Under the pieces are notes generated by a model that saw nothing but the letters and a program-made list of their open reading frames with translations, was not told the origin of the DNA and did no database searches. DNA of 64,000 bases from Microvirga sesbaniae (GTDB lineage: Bacteria > Pseudomonadota > Alphaproteobacteria > Rhizobiales > Beijerinckiaceae): contig NZ_JAMXFJ010000003.1 in the NCBI RefSeq assembly GCF_025460805.1, positions 407,555-471,554 of the forward strand. The letters are read 5' to 3'. A program made the position numbers and the translations under genes. Within the stretch, counting starts at the first letter, position 1; each line of letters begins with the position of its first letter. This document shows, piece after piece, positions 54,041 through 61,888 of the stretch.

Positions 54041-55057
54041 CTATTCGGGCTTGATCCCCGCACGCTTCACGAGGTCGCCCCACCGGGTCATCTCGGTGAC
54101 GATATGGCGGCGGAACTCGTCCGGCGTCGTGGTCCAGACCTCGGCGCCTTCGAGCGACAGCCGCTCGGCGATCTCCGGCGCCCCCATGGCGGCCCTGATC
54201 TCGGCGTTGAGGCGGTCGACGACGGCCTTCGGCGTGCCGGCCGGAACCAGGATGCCGTACCACTGCGACGCTTCGAAGCCGGGAAAGCCCAGTTCCGCAA
54301 CGGTCGGAACCGCCGGAGCGGCCTTGAGGCGCGACAGGCCCGAGACCGCGAGCGCCCGCATCGTGCCGCCCTCCACGTGCTGGACCAGGTTCGGCGCTCC
54401 GGTGAACATGACCTGCACCCGTCCGCCGAGCAGGTCCGTCACCGCCGGGGCCGTGCCGCGATAGGGCACGTGCGTCATCGAGATGCCGGTGCGGTCGCAG
54501 AGGGCGACGGTCGCGATGTGCGCGGCGCTGCCGATGCCGCCGGACGCGTAGTTGAGCTTGCCGGGGTTCTGCCTGGCGTAGGCGATCAGCTCCTGCAAGG
54601 TCTTGGCCGGCACGTCCGGGTGGACGACGAGCATGTTGTGCACGTTGGCGATGCCGCTCACCGGCTCGAAGCTCTTCATCGGGTCGTAGGGCAGCTTGGG
54701 ATAGAGCGCCGGGTTCACCGCGAAGGTGCCGATATGGCCCATCACGATGGTATGTCCGTCCGCGGCCGCGCGGGCCACGGATCCGACGCCGACGGAGCCG
54801 CCGGCTCCCGGACGGGATTCGACGATCACCGGGTTCTTCAGCGCGGCCTCGAGCCGCTGGCCGAGCAGCCGCGCCAGGATGTCGGTCGATCCTCCCGGCG
54901 TGAAGGGGACGACCAGCAGGATGTTCTGGCTCGGCCAGGTCTGGGCCGCGGCCCGCGCCGAAGAGCCCGCGGAGAGCCCCAGGGCGGCCGCTCCCATCAG
55001 GATCTGGCGGCGGCTGACGGCGTGTCGCGAGCCGCTCACAGGTGGATCATCCTGCAT
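54041..55057 (-). CDS. TTT-family (Bug) periplasmic binding protein 1
   Basis: Tripartite-tricarboxylate-type solute-binding protein, 338 aa. The N-terminus has a twin-arginine-like motif SRRQILMGAA followed by a hydrophobic segment. The family pattern is clear: VPFTPGGSTDILAR, RPGAGGSVG, NVHNMLVVHP and VPYRGTAPAVTDLLGG. The ATG at 55057 has GGAGGAACC upstream. No TctA/TctB permease genes are in the window, so it is an orphan binding protein, possibly for an aromatic acid. Confidence 0.88.
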   Translation of the reverse strand: MQDDPPVSGSRHAVSRRQILMGAAALGLSAGSSARAAAQTWPSQNILLVVPFTPGGSTDILARLLGQRLEAALKNPVIVESRPGAGGSVGVGSVARAAADGHTIVMGHIGTFAVNPALYPKLPYDPMKSFEPVSGIANVHNMLVVHPDVPAKTLQELIAYARQNPGKLNYASGGIGSAAHIATVALCDRTGISMTHVPYRGTAPAVTDLLGGRVQVMFTGAPNLVQHVEGGTMRALAVSGLSRLKAAPAVPTVAELGFPGFEASQWYGILVPAGTPKAVVDRLNAEIRAAMGAPEIAERLSLEGAEVWTTTPDEFRRHIVTEMTRWGDLVKRAGIKPE

Positions 55058-55113
55058 CGATTGGTTCCTCCGGCTTGTTCTTGTGGCGTCGACTGTCACG
55101 GGTCTTATCGTCT

Positions 55114-55249
55114 AAAGCATCGGACCCAAAAGTGGACTTGCACTTTTGGGATCCATCCGATGCTTTCTTCTTGAATGAGAGCATCGGTCAGAACGGACCC
55201 GGCGGGCCGCGCCAGCGAAAACCGGATCCACTTTTCCGTCCGATGCTCT
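55114..55249. repeat. Tandem palindromic intergenic repeat elements
   Basis: Two hairpins: aaagcatcgga...tccgatgcttt (55114-55166, with inner arms cccaaaag and cttttggg) and agagcatcgg...ccgatgctct (55178-55249). Both contain the core GCATCGG/CCGATGC. The second also contains accggatccactttt, shared with 42932-42945. This matches the general form of repeated palindromes scattered between genes in Hyphomicrobiales genomes. Confidence 0.75.
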
Positions 55250-55562
55250 AGGGAGTCATCGGGTCGATCCGGTGCGCCTGGAAGCGCGACGCCAGGGCGG
55301 TGATCTCGATCGACTCGACGATGCCGGCGAGAGCGTAGGGATCGCTCTCGGCGAAGGCCCGGGCGGCCTCGCGCGAGGGCGCTTCCAGGACGCCGAAATT
55401 TCCGTGCGGCGTCTCGCCGTCGTCCTCGGTCAGGGCGGAGCCGATCAGCACACGGGCGAGCCCGCCTCCGCCCGTGGCGACATGCTGGCGGTGCGCCTCC
55501 CGGTGCTGCTCGCGCAAGGCCGCCGCATCGCCCCGATGGCGGCAGATCATGAGCCAGTACAT
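55248..55562 (-). CDS. YciI-family protein
   Basis: Small ferredoxin-like-fold protein of 104 aa (MYWLMICRHRGDAAALR, then FGVLEAPSREAARAFAESDPY). The conserved His and Asp positions of YciI proteins are visible (HRQHVATGG and ESDPYALAG). Homologues act in meta-cleavage clusters as muconolactone-isomerase-like or accessory proteins; the reaction is unassigned. The ATG at 55562 lies four bases after the ligB stop; an earlier in-frame ATG overlaps ligB. Confidence 0.82.
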   Translation of the reverse strand: MYWLMICRHRGDAAALREQHREAHRQHVATGGGGLARVLIGSALTEDDGETPHGNFGVLEAPSREAARAFAESDPYALAGIVESIEITALASRFQAHRIDPMTP

Positions 55563-55566
55563 GGCG

Positions 55567-56433
55567 TCACGCGGCCGCGGCGCGGGCGGCATCCGCCCGG
55601 TTCTCGAGGACGATCATGCCCGCCCCGGTCATGGAGGCCGGCACGAAGTAGTGCCTGTGCCGGACCACCACGTCCGGGTCCATGGCGCCGCGCATGACCA
55701 GCCACATCATGAGCTCGGCGCCCTCGCTGCCGAACATCTCCACATATTGCTCGCGCGACATGGCCGCGAGCCTATCGGGATCGGCCGCGATATCGTTCAG
55801 GAAGGCCTGGTCGGCCTGCGGATTGACGAAGCCCGCGCGGGCGCCCTGGAGCTGGTGGGACAGGCCGCCGGTTCCGACCACGACGAAGCGCTCGTCGCTG
55901 TCGTAGCTCTCGATCGCCCGGCGCAGGACGCGACCCATCTCGTAGCAGCGGCTCGGCAGCGGGATCGGGTACTGGATCACGTTGACGAAGATCGGCACGA
56001 CCTTCACGGGCCATGCGTCCGGCTTGCCCCAGAACAGCTCCATCGGCACCTGGAGCCCGTGATCGACCTCGATCTCCTGGCAGATCATCGGGTCGAACCG
56101 GTTCTCGACCAGGGTGTCGATGAAATGCCACGAGAAGTCGACCGCCCCCTTGAACGGCGCGATCGCGCGCGGCCCCCAGCCTTCGTCGACCGGCCGGTAT
56201 TCCTCCGCGCAGCCGACCGCGAAGGTCGGCACCTTGTCGAGGAAGAACGTGTTGCCGTGATCGTTGAAGATCACCACGGCCACGTCGGGCTTGTTCTCCC
56301 TCACCCAGTCCTGGCCAGGGATGTATCCGTCGAAGAACGGCTTCCAGTCCGGCGTATCCCGCAGACCCTTGTCGAGGGCCGCGCTGATCGAGGGAACATG
56401 GGACGTTCCGAGACCTCCGATGAGTTTTGCCAT
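55567..56433 (-). CDS. ligB: Protocatechuate 4,5-dioxygenase beta subunit (LigB type)
   Basis: Catalytic subunit of a type II extradiol dioxygenase, 288 aa. Iron ligands: His12 (LGTSHVPS), His59 (FNDHGNTF) and a Glu near 245 (GSEGAELMMWL). The catalytic-base His is in GTGGLSHQLQG. It opens the ring of protocatechuate (or gallate) between C4 and C5. The alpha subunit is encoded two bases upstream as the C-terminal part of a fused gene. Confidence 0.93.
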   Translation of the reverse strand: MAKLIGGLGTSHVPSISAALDKGLRDTPDWKPFFDGYIPGQDWVRENKPDVAVVIFNDHGNTFFLDKVPTFAVGCAEEYRPVDEGWGPRAIAPFKGAVDFSWHFIDTLVENRFDPMICQEIEVDHGLQVPMELFWGKPDAWPVKVVPIFVNVIQYPIPLPSRCYEMGRVLRRAIESYDSDERFVVVGTGGLSHQLQGARAGFVNPQADQAFLNDIAADPDRLAAMSREQYVEMFGSEGAELMMWLVMRGAMDPDVVVRHRHYFVPASMTGAGMIVLENRADAARAAAA

Positions 56434-56435
56434 TC

Positions 56436-57536
56436 CTACTTCTTCCCCAAACGATCCCGCAGGAAATCCGCGTGCTCCATTCCCGCCTGATGGGCGCCGA
56501 TCTCCGTGATGCGGACCGGATCGACGGCCGAAATCTTGAGAATGAAGAAGAGGTTGCCGCCCAGGCGCACCATCTCGCGCCAGTTGCGGGTCATCACCGC
56601 CTCTTTCTCCTCGGGCGTGAGACCGAAACGGTCGAGATAGGCGCTCTCGTTCTCCCGGAACGCCTCCCGGTTGGCCGGATTGCCGAGCCCCATGGCCATC
56701 TTGTTAATGCGGTAGCCCTGGAGCGACCGCTTGCGGTCGAACAGGGGCGTGTCCGGAATACGATCCGGCACGGCGTCATCGCCCATCGGCTTCACCTCCC
56801 CGAGCGCGGCGCGATCCGCGCCTGAATGGTCTTTTTCAAATCCCAGGAACCGCAGCAGGGCCCGGGACACCTGCTCGGGCTGCTCCAGCAGGGACATGTG
56901 TCCGCTGTCCTCGATCACCACGAGTTCCGCGTTCGGGATCAGGGACGCCATCTCCTCGTGCTGGGCCAGCGGGCTCCAGCGGTCTTGGCGCCCGACCATC
57001 ACCAGGGTCGGGCAGGCGATGGCCTCGAGATGCGGCCGCACATTCGGCCTGTTCAGGAGCGCCTTGATCTGCCTGTGATGCTGCTCGGGCGTGGCGCGCA
57101 TCACCATGGCCTTGAGCGGCGCCAGGAGCGCCTGGTCGCCCACCCTGCCCTCGTGCAGCATGGGCGGCAGCCACCTTTCGGCCAGGGCTTCCATGCCCTC
57201 CGCGAACGCGAGATCGATCAGGATCTGGCGCTTTTCCGCCTCGCCGTCCCGCCGGCTGTCGACGCCGGTGTCGATGAGGGCGAGCTTCTCGATGCGCCCG
57301 GGAGCCAGGCGGACCATCTCCATGGCCACCCGCGCGCCCATCGAATGCCCGATGGCGATGAGAGGCCCGTCGGCGAGACCGAGCGCGGAACGGGCCATCG
57401 CGTCGATGGAATCCAATTGGGAAAAGTCCGCGATCCGGATCTCGGCATGGGGCGCGAGAGTGGCCCTCTGCGCCTCCCAGATGCTGGCGTCGCAGAGGAG
57501 CCCGGGCAGCAGGACGATGGTCGGCCGTGTGCTCAT
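56436..57536 (-). CDS. Alpha/beta hydrolase fused in frame to LigA (dioxygenase alpha subunit)
   Basis: One uninterrupted 366-aa frame. Residues 1 to about 235 are an alpha/beta hydrolase: nucleophile elbow IGHSMGARVA, Asp in GRQDRWSP, His in EDSGHMSLLEQP. It resembles small-ester or carboxylactone hydrolases. Residues 251-366 (MGDDAVPDRIPDTPLFDRKR on) are a complete LigA domain, with LGNPANREAFRENESAYLDR and LGGNLFFILKISAVDP. Met251 is preceded by a consensus Shine-Dalgarno, so LigA may also be made on its own (116 aa). LigB follows directly. Either a true fusion or a lost stop codon with a retained internal start. Confidence 0.88.
   Translation of the reverse strand: MSTRPTIVLLPGLLCDASIWEAQRATLAPHAEIRIADFSQLDSIDAMARSALGLADGPLIAIGHSMGARVAMEMVRLAPGRIEKLALIDTGVDSRRDGEAEKRQILIDLAFAEGMEALAERWLPPMLHEGRVGDQALLAPLKAMVMRATPEQHHRQIKALLNRPNVRPHLEAIACPTLVMVGRQDRWSPLAQHEEMASLIPNAELVVIEDSGHMSLLEQPEQVSRALLRFLGFEKDHSGADRAALGEVKPMGDDAVPDRIPDTPLFDRKRSLQGYRINKMAMGLGNPANREAFRENESAYLDRFGLTPEEKEAVMTRNWREMVRLGGNLFFILKISAVDPVRITEIGAHQAGMEHADFLRDRLGKK
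56786..56801 (-). promoter_or_regulatory. Internal ribosome-binding site and start for LigA
   Basis: The minus strand reads GGGGAGGTGAAGCCGATG: a near-perfect Shine-Dalgarno (GGAGGTGA) a few bases before an in-frame ATG (56786), exactly where the LigA domain begins. This is unusual inside a coding frame and suggests independent translation of LigA. Confidence 0.65.
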
Positions 57537-57590
57537 GGGTCGTTATCGTTCCTCCCGCCGGCCAGGATGAGCCAGGGGCCAAAGATGAAG

Positions 57591-57629
57591 CAAATGGTTT
57601 GTTTTGAAGGATTGATGAAAGTCCTTCAT
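57591..57629 (-). promoter_or_regulatory. LysR-type operator candidate for the hydrolase-ligA-ligB operon
   Basis: The minus strand contains AAACAAACCATTTG (57604-57591) and, further upstream, the dyad ATGAAnnnnnTTCAT (57615-57629). The arrangement is repeated upstream of ligI (59628-59666), and the first motif recurs upstream of galD. It lies 55-93 nt upstream of the hydrolase-LigA start codon. Confidence 0.6.
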
Positions 57630-57639
57630 GAGCCTGCAC

Positions 57640-58617
57640 CTATTGCTTCGGGATGCCGGCCTTCTCGATCACGGCCCGCCACTTGTCGATGTCGGAGCGC
57701 AGCCGCGCGCTCAGCTCGGCCGGGGTTTCACCCCGTGCTTCGATCCCGAGATCGAGCAGGCGCGCCTTGACGTCGTCCTCCCTGAGGATGTCCTGCAGGG
57801 CCTTGTTGAGGGTGTCGACGATGGGCTGCGGCGTTCCCTTGGGGGCGAAGAGCGCGTTCCAGGACGTCACGTCGAATCCCTCGAACCCGGATTCCCGCAC
57901 GGTCGGGACGTCCGGCATGGCGGGCGAGCGGCGTGGGCCGGAGGACGCGATCGCTCTCACCTGCTTGCCCTCGAGACCCGACTTCACGGCCGCCTGGCTG
58001 TCGATGAGCAATTGGGTGTCGTCCCTGAGCAGGGACACCAGGGCGTCGGGCGTGCTGCGGAACGGGACGTGGACCAGATCGGCCCCGGTCTCCTGCTTGA
58101 ACAGGACCGAGGCGAGGTGCTGCGAGCTGCCGACCGCCACCGTGGCGACGTTCAGGCTTCCCGGCTTGTCCTTCGCCTGCTGCAGGAAATCCTTGAGGGT
58201 CTCGAACTTCGAAGCCGCGTTGACCACGAAGAGGAAGTCGAACGTGCCGAGGGTCGAGATCGGGACGAAATCGGCCTGAGGGTCGAACGGGAGCTTGGCG
58301 AACAGCGGCACGCTGATTGCGGTGCCGTTCGTCAGCATGGTCAAGGTGTAACCGTCCGCGCCCCCCGACAGGGCCGCCCGGGCGGCCGTGATGCCGCCTG
58401 CGCCGGGCATGTTCTCGACGATGAACCTCTGTCCGAGCTTCTCGCTCAGCTTTTCCGACACGATGCGGATCGTGATGTCGGCCACGCCGCCGGCCCCGAA
58501 GGGAACCACCACCTTGACGGGACGTGTCGGATAAGCGGGCTGCGCATGGGCGGCGGTTCCGAGGCCAGCCGCCATGGCGAGGGCCAGAAGGGAACGTCTC
58601 GTGACGGTACCAAGCAT
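57640..58617 (-). CDS. TTT-family (Bug) periplasmic binding protein 2
   Basis: Solute-binding protein of 325 aa. The signal peptide (MLGTVTRRSLLALAMAAGLG to AHAQ) has an RR pair compatible with Sec or Tat export. Family motifs: VVVPFGAGGVADITIR, ENMPGAGGITAARAA and VPFRSTPDALVSLL. It follows ligI after 66 nt on the same strand and probably binds an intermediate or substrate of the protocatechuate pathway. No partner permease is in the window. Confidence 0.87.
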   Translation of the reverse strand: MLGTVTRRSLLALAMAAGLGTAAHAQPAYPTRPVKVVVPFGAGGVADITIRIVSEKLSEKLGQRFIVENMPGAGGITAARAALSGGADGYTLTMLTNGTAISVPLFAKLPFDPQADFVPISTLGTFDFLFVVNAASKFETLKDFLQQAKDKPGSLNVATVAVGSSQHLASVLFKQETGADLVHVPFRSTPDALVSLLRDDTQLLIDSQAAVKSGLEGKQVRAIASSGPRRSPAMPDVPTVRESGFEGFDVTSWNALFAPKGTPQPIVDTLNKALQDILREDDVKARLLDLGIEARGETPAELSARLRSDIDKWRAVIEKAGIPKQ

Positions 58618-58683
58618 GATGATGTGTTTCTCCCTGTTTTTCGTGTCGCGCCGCCTGTCTGCGCAGGCTTGCCGGGATGCCCC

Positions 58684-59562
58684 TCAATCCGCGAAGCGGA
58701 AGAGGCGCGCGGGGTTCTGGACGAGAAGCTTGTGCCGGATGTCCGGATCCGGCGCGTAGAGAGGGACGAGATCGACGAGATCGCCGTCGTCGGGCATCAC
58801 CGGCACGTTCGGATGCGGCCAGTCCGTGCCCCACAGCACCCGGTCGGGCGCCGCGTCGATCAGGGCCGTGCCGAAGGGCGCGACATCGTGGAAGGGCGGC
58901 CCCGCCCGCGAGAGGCGCTCCGGGCATGTGACCTTGACCCAGCACTTCTCGTCAGCGCGCACGAGGTCGAGCAGCGCCTGGAAGGCGGGCTGCTCGACGC
59001 CGAGGCTCGCATCGACGACGCCCATGTGGTCGAGCACGTAAGGGACCGGCAGCGCCGTCAGCCTGGGCCGGAACTCGCTCAGCAGGGTTGCGGGCAGGTA
59101 CAGGTCCACGTGCCAGTCGAGGGCGGCGATTCGCTCGACGATCCTGTCGAAGGACGACATGTCCGGCAGCTTGCCGAGACGCGGCAGGAAGGTGAACCGG
59201 CATCCGGTGATGCCTGCCTCCGCGAGGCGGCGGAGATCCTGATCGCTGAACGTCTCGTCCACGTTCGCCACGCCCTTGTAGCGCCCGTTGCTCTGCGCGA
59301 TGGCGTCGGTCACGACCCGGTTGTCGCGTCCGTGCGGGGTCGCGTTGACGATCACCGCCCGCTCGACCCCGAGGCGGTCGTGCAGCGCGCGAAACATCTC
59401 CAACGGGGCATCGGGCGGCGTGTAGGGGCGCTCCGGCACGTAGGGGTAGCGCTCGTTCGGCCCGAAGATGTGGCAATGGGTGTCGCACGTCTTGGGCGGC
59501 AGCTTGAAGGACGGAAGGTGCGGATCGGGATGCGGAGGCGGAATCGTCGGCGCTGACGTCAT
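58684..59562 (-). CDS. ligI: 2-pyrone-4,6-dicarboxylate lactonase-type amidohydrolase (LigI)
   Basis: Amidohydrolase-superfamily TIM barrel, 292 aa. Signatures: CDTHCHIFGPNERYPY, TPPDAPLEMFRALHDRLG, DHMGVVDA and WGTDWPHPNVP with the catalytic Asp. LigI hydrolyses 2-pyrone-4,6-dicarboxylate to 4-oxalomesaconate after protocatechuate 4,5-cleavage. The ATG at 59562 (MTSAPTIPPP) was chosen; the frame extends into the shared promoter region with LysR. Confidence 0.9.
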   Translation of the reverse strand: MTSAPTIPPPHPDPHLPSFKLPPKTCDTHCHIFGPNERYPYVPERPYTPPDAPLEMFRALHDRLGVERAVIVNATPHGRDNRVVTDAIAQSNGRYKGVANVDETFSDQDLRRLAEAGITGCRFTFLPRLGKLPDMSSFDRIVERIAALDWHVDLYLPATLLSEFRPRLTALPVPYVLDHMGVVDASLGVEQPAFQALLDLVRADEKCWVKVTCPERLSRAGPPFHDVAPFGTALIDAAPDRVLWGTDWPHPNVPVMPDDGDLVDLVPLYAPDPDIRHKLLVQNPARLFRFAD

Positions 59563-59627
59563 GCGAACGGACTGACCTTCATGGAGCGGTTTCGGCGCCC
59601 ATGAGATGCTTCCAGGGTGAAATGAAG

Positions 59628-59666
59628 CAAATGGTTTGTTTTTGGGGATTGATGAAGATACTTCAT
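59628..59666 (-). promoter_or_regulatory. LysR-type operator candidate between ligI and lysR
   Basis: The minus strand contains AAACAAACCATTTG (59641-59628), identical to the copy upstream of the hydrolase-ligA operon. Next to it is the dyad atgaag-ata-cttcat (59652-59666), of the T-N11-A type used by LysR regulators. It sits in the divergent promoter region, 40 nt from the LysR start and 66 nt from ligI. Confidence 0.65.
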
Positions 59667-59705
59667 ATATCGCCAGCAACCCGAACCGTCGCTTTCCCCT
59701 AGCGA

Positions 59706-60668
59706 ATGAACCCGATGCGCATCGACTTTCTTGGGCTTCACGCCTTCGTGGCCATCGCCGAGCGCGGCAGCTTCCAGCATGCGGCGGCGCATCTCAATCT
59801 CTCGCAGACGGCGCTCAGCCACCGGATCCGCAAGCTCGAGGAAGATCTCGGCGTGAAGCTCCTGTCGCGCACCACCCGCGAGGTGTCGTTGACCCAGGCG
59901 GGGCTCAACCTCCTGCCGAAGGTGAAGGAGACCATCGAGAACCTCGCGGGCTCCCTTGACGAGCTCCGCCAGGAGGGCCGCAGCCGCCAGGAGACCCTGT
60001 CGATCGGTTGCCTCCCCACCATCGCGTCCGGGCGCCTGCCAGGGGCCCTGCGCGGCTTCCAGGAGCGGCACCCAGACGTGGTGCTGCGGATCTACGACAA
60101 CTCGGCCACCGAGATCAGCAACCTGGTTCAGGACGGCACGATCGCGTTCGGCATCACCCTGGTGGCGGCCCACCGGTGGGACTTCGACATCGAGATGCTG
60201 ATCAAGGATCCGTTCACCCTGGTCTGTCCCGAGGATCATCCCCTGGCCTCCCAGTCCGATGTGAGCTGGTCCGATCTCGCCGAGGAGCCGCTGATCCGGA
60301 TCAGCCCGCAGACGGGTAACCGGATCATCATCGACGACGCCCTCGGGAGCCGCCGGGAGACCCTGAGCTGGCGCTTCGAGGTCCAGCACATCCAGACCGC
60401 CGTCGCCCTTGTCCGGGCCGGCGTCGCCCTCACGGTCATCCCGAGCCTCGCCTTCGACACGGTCGACGAGCGCGGGCTCAGGCTGATCCCCCTGCGCAAT
60501 CCCAGCGTCACCCGCCAGCTCGGCATCATCTCGAAGCGCGGCACGCCGCTCTCGCCCCTCGCGGACGAGCTGCGCAGGCTGATCGTGCAGACCTTCGGCG
60601 AACCCAAGCGGGCCTCCTCGGGAGGGCGCGGCAGGAAGCCCGTGCGGCGCAGTGAAAAAAATTCATGA
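59706..60668 (+). CDS. LysR-family transcriptional regulator
   Basis: A 320-aa regulator. The N-terminal winged HTH (residues 5-65, GSFQHAAAHLNLSQTALSHR) and a substrate-binding domain beginning at TLSIGCLPTIASGRLP fit LysR proteins. It is divergent from ligI with 143 nt between starts. Shared DNA motifs at three catabolic promoters make it the likely activator of the whole meta-cleavage cluster. An in-frame ATG at 59715 is an alternative start. Confidence 0.92.
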   Translation: MNPMRIDFLGLHAFVAIAERGSFQHAAAHLNLSQTALSHRIRKLEEDLGVKLLSRTTREVSLTQAGLNLLPKVKETIENLAGSLDELRQEGRSRQETLSIGCLPTIASGRLPGALRGFQERHPDVVLRIYDNSATEISNLVQDGTIAFGITLVAAHRWDFDIEMLIKDPFTLVCPEDHPLASQSDVSWSDLAEEPLIRISPQTGNRIIIDDALGSRRETLSWRFEVQHIQTAVALVRAGVALTVIPSLAFDTVDERGLRLIPLRNPSVTRQLGIISKRGTPLSPLADELRRLIVQTFGEPKRASSGGRGRKPVRRSEKNS

Positions 60669-60690
60669 AAGCCGATAAACAGATCATTTG
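60662..60690 (+). promoter_or_regulatory. LysR-type operator candidate upstream of galD
   Basis: Plus-strand AAACAGATCATTTG (60677-60690) matches the two copies upstream of the leftward operons in 12 of 14 positions and in the same orientation relative to the gene. The palindrome ttcatgaa (60662-60669) lies just upstream, as in the other sites. It lies 64 nt before the proposed galD start. Confidence 0.55.
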
Positions 60691-60753
60691 ATGCACCCAT
60701 GGGGCTGATGCACCCTTCCGGCGATCCATTCACCTGATGGTGGGAGACGGACC

Positions 60754-61863
60754 ATTCAGCCTCGCATCCCCTGCATGATTCTTCGGGGCGGAACCTCGAA
60801 AGGCGCCTATTTCCTCGCTGAGGATCTTCCGTCCGATCCCGGACGGCGTGACGCGCTCCTTCTGTCGATCATGGGATCCCCGGATCCGCGCCAGATCGAC
60901 GGCATGGGCGGCGCCCATCCGCTCACGAGCAAGATCGCCATCGTGTCGAAGTCGCAGCGTCCCGACTGCGACGTGGACTTTCTGTTCGGCCAGGTCGTGG
61001 TCGACAAGCCCAAGGTGGACGTCACGCCCAATTGCGGGAACATCCTGGCCGGCATCGGGCCGTTCGCCATCGAGCGCGGCCTCGTTCCCGTGCGGGGTCC
61101 GGTGACGCGGGTGCGCGTCCATACGGTGAATACCGGCACCATCGCGGAGCTCAGCGTGCAGACGCCCGACGGCCGCGTGGCCTACGGGGGCGACGCTCGC
61201 ATCGACGGCGTGCCCGGCACCGCGGCGCCGATCGCCGTCGAGTTCCTGGACGCCGCGGGATCCGTCTGCGGCTCGCTGCTGCCCACGGGCAACGCCGTCG
61301 ACCGGGTCGCCGGGATCGACGCGACCCTGATCGACAACGGCATGCCCGTGGTGGTGCTCGAAGCCGCCGCCGTCGGCCGGACGGGATACGAGCTGCGCGA
61401 CGTGCTCGACAAGGACACGGAGCTGAAGGCCCGCCTCGAGGAGATCCGCCTGGAAGCCGGCCGGCTCATGGGGCTGGGCGACGTCTCGTCCAAGGTCGTG
61501 CCCAAGATGGCCCTGGTGGCGCCGCCGGCTGCCGGCGGGCATGTGTGCACCCGCAGCTTCATCCCCCACGAGTGCCATGCCTCGATCGGGGTCTTCGCGG
61601 CCGTCACGGTCGCGACCGCCTGCGTGCTGCCCGGATCGCCCGCGGCCCGGGTCGCAAAAATCCCGCCCGGGCGCGAGAAGACGCTGTCGGTCGAGCACCC
61701 GACGGGCGAGTTCAGCGTCGTGATCGAGGTCGGCGGAACCGAAGACAGCCCGGTGGTCGAGAAGGCGGGCCTGCTGCGCACCGCGCGCCTGCTCTTCGAG
61801 GGCCATGCCTTCGCGCACGAGGCCCTGGCCGAGGCCCTCGACGCGGGCCGGGACGCCGCCTGA
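60754..61863 (+). CDS. galD: 4-oxalomesaconate tautomerase (GalD, PrpF family), proposed ATT start
   Basis: Isomerase of the PrpF fold that interconverts keto and enol forms of 4-oxalomesaconate. Conserved RGGTSKGAYFLAEDLP, MGSPDPRQIDGMGG, NCGNILAGIGPFAIERGLVP and PHECHASIGVFAA. The first ATG (60775) would drop the family N-terminal motif QxRIPC. Codons for QPRIPC lie directly upstream, and the only start-like codon before them is ATT at 60754, seven bases after GGGAG. An in-frame stop at 60706 limits alternatives. So either ATT initiates or the base call is wrong; the shorter version (362 aa) is possible. Confidence 0.85.
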   Translation: MQPRIPCMILRGGTSKGAYFLAEDLPSDPGRRDALLLSIMGSPDPRQIDGMGGAHPLTSKIAIVSKSQRPDCDVDFLFGQVVVDKPKVDVTPNCGNILAGIGPFAIERGLVPVRGPVTRVRVHTVNTGTIAELSVQTPDGRVAYGGDARIDGVPGTAAPIAVEFLDAAGSVCGSLLPTGNAVDRVAGIDATLIDNGMPVVVLEAAAVGRTGYELRDVLDKDTELKARLEEIRLEAGRLMGLGDVSSKVVPKMALVAPPAAGGHVCTRSFIPHECHASIGVFAAVTVATACVLPGSPAARVAKIPPGREKTLSVEHPTGEFSVVIEVGGTEDSPVVEKAGLLRTARLLFEGHAFAHEALAEALDAGRDAA

Positions 61864-61888
61864 ATCAACGCTTCTTCTCGAGGACATC

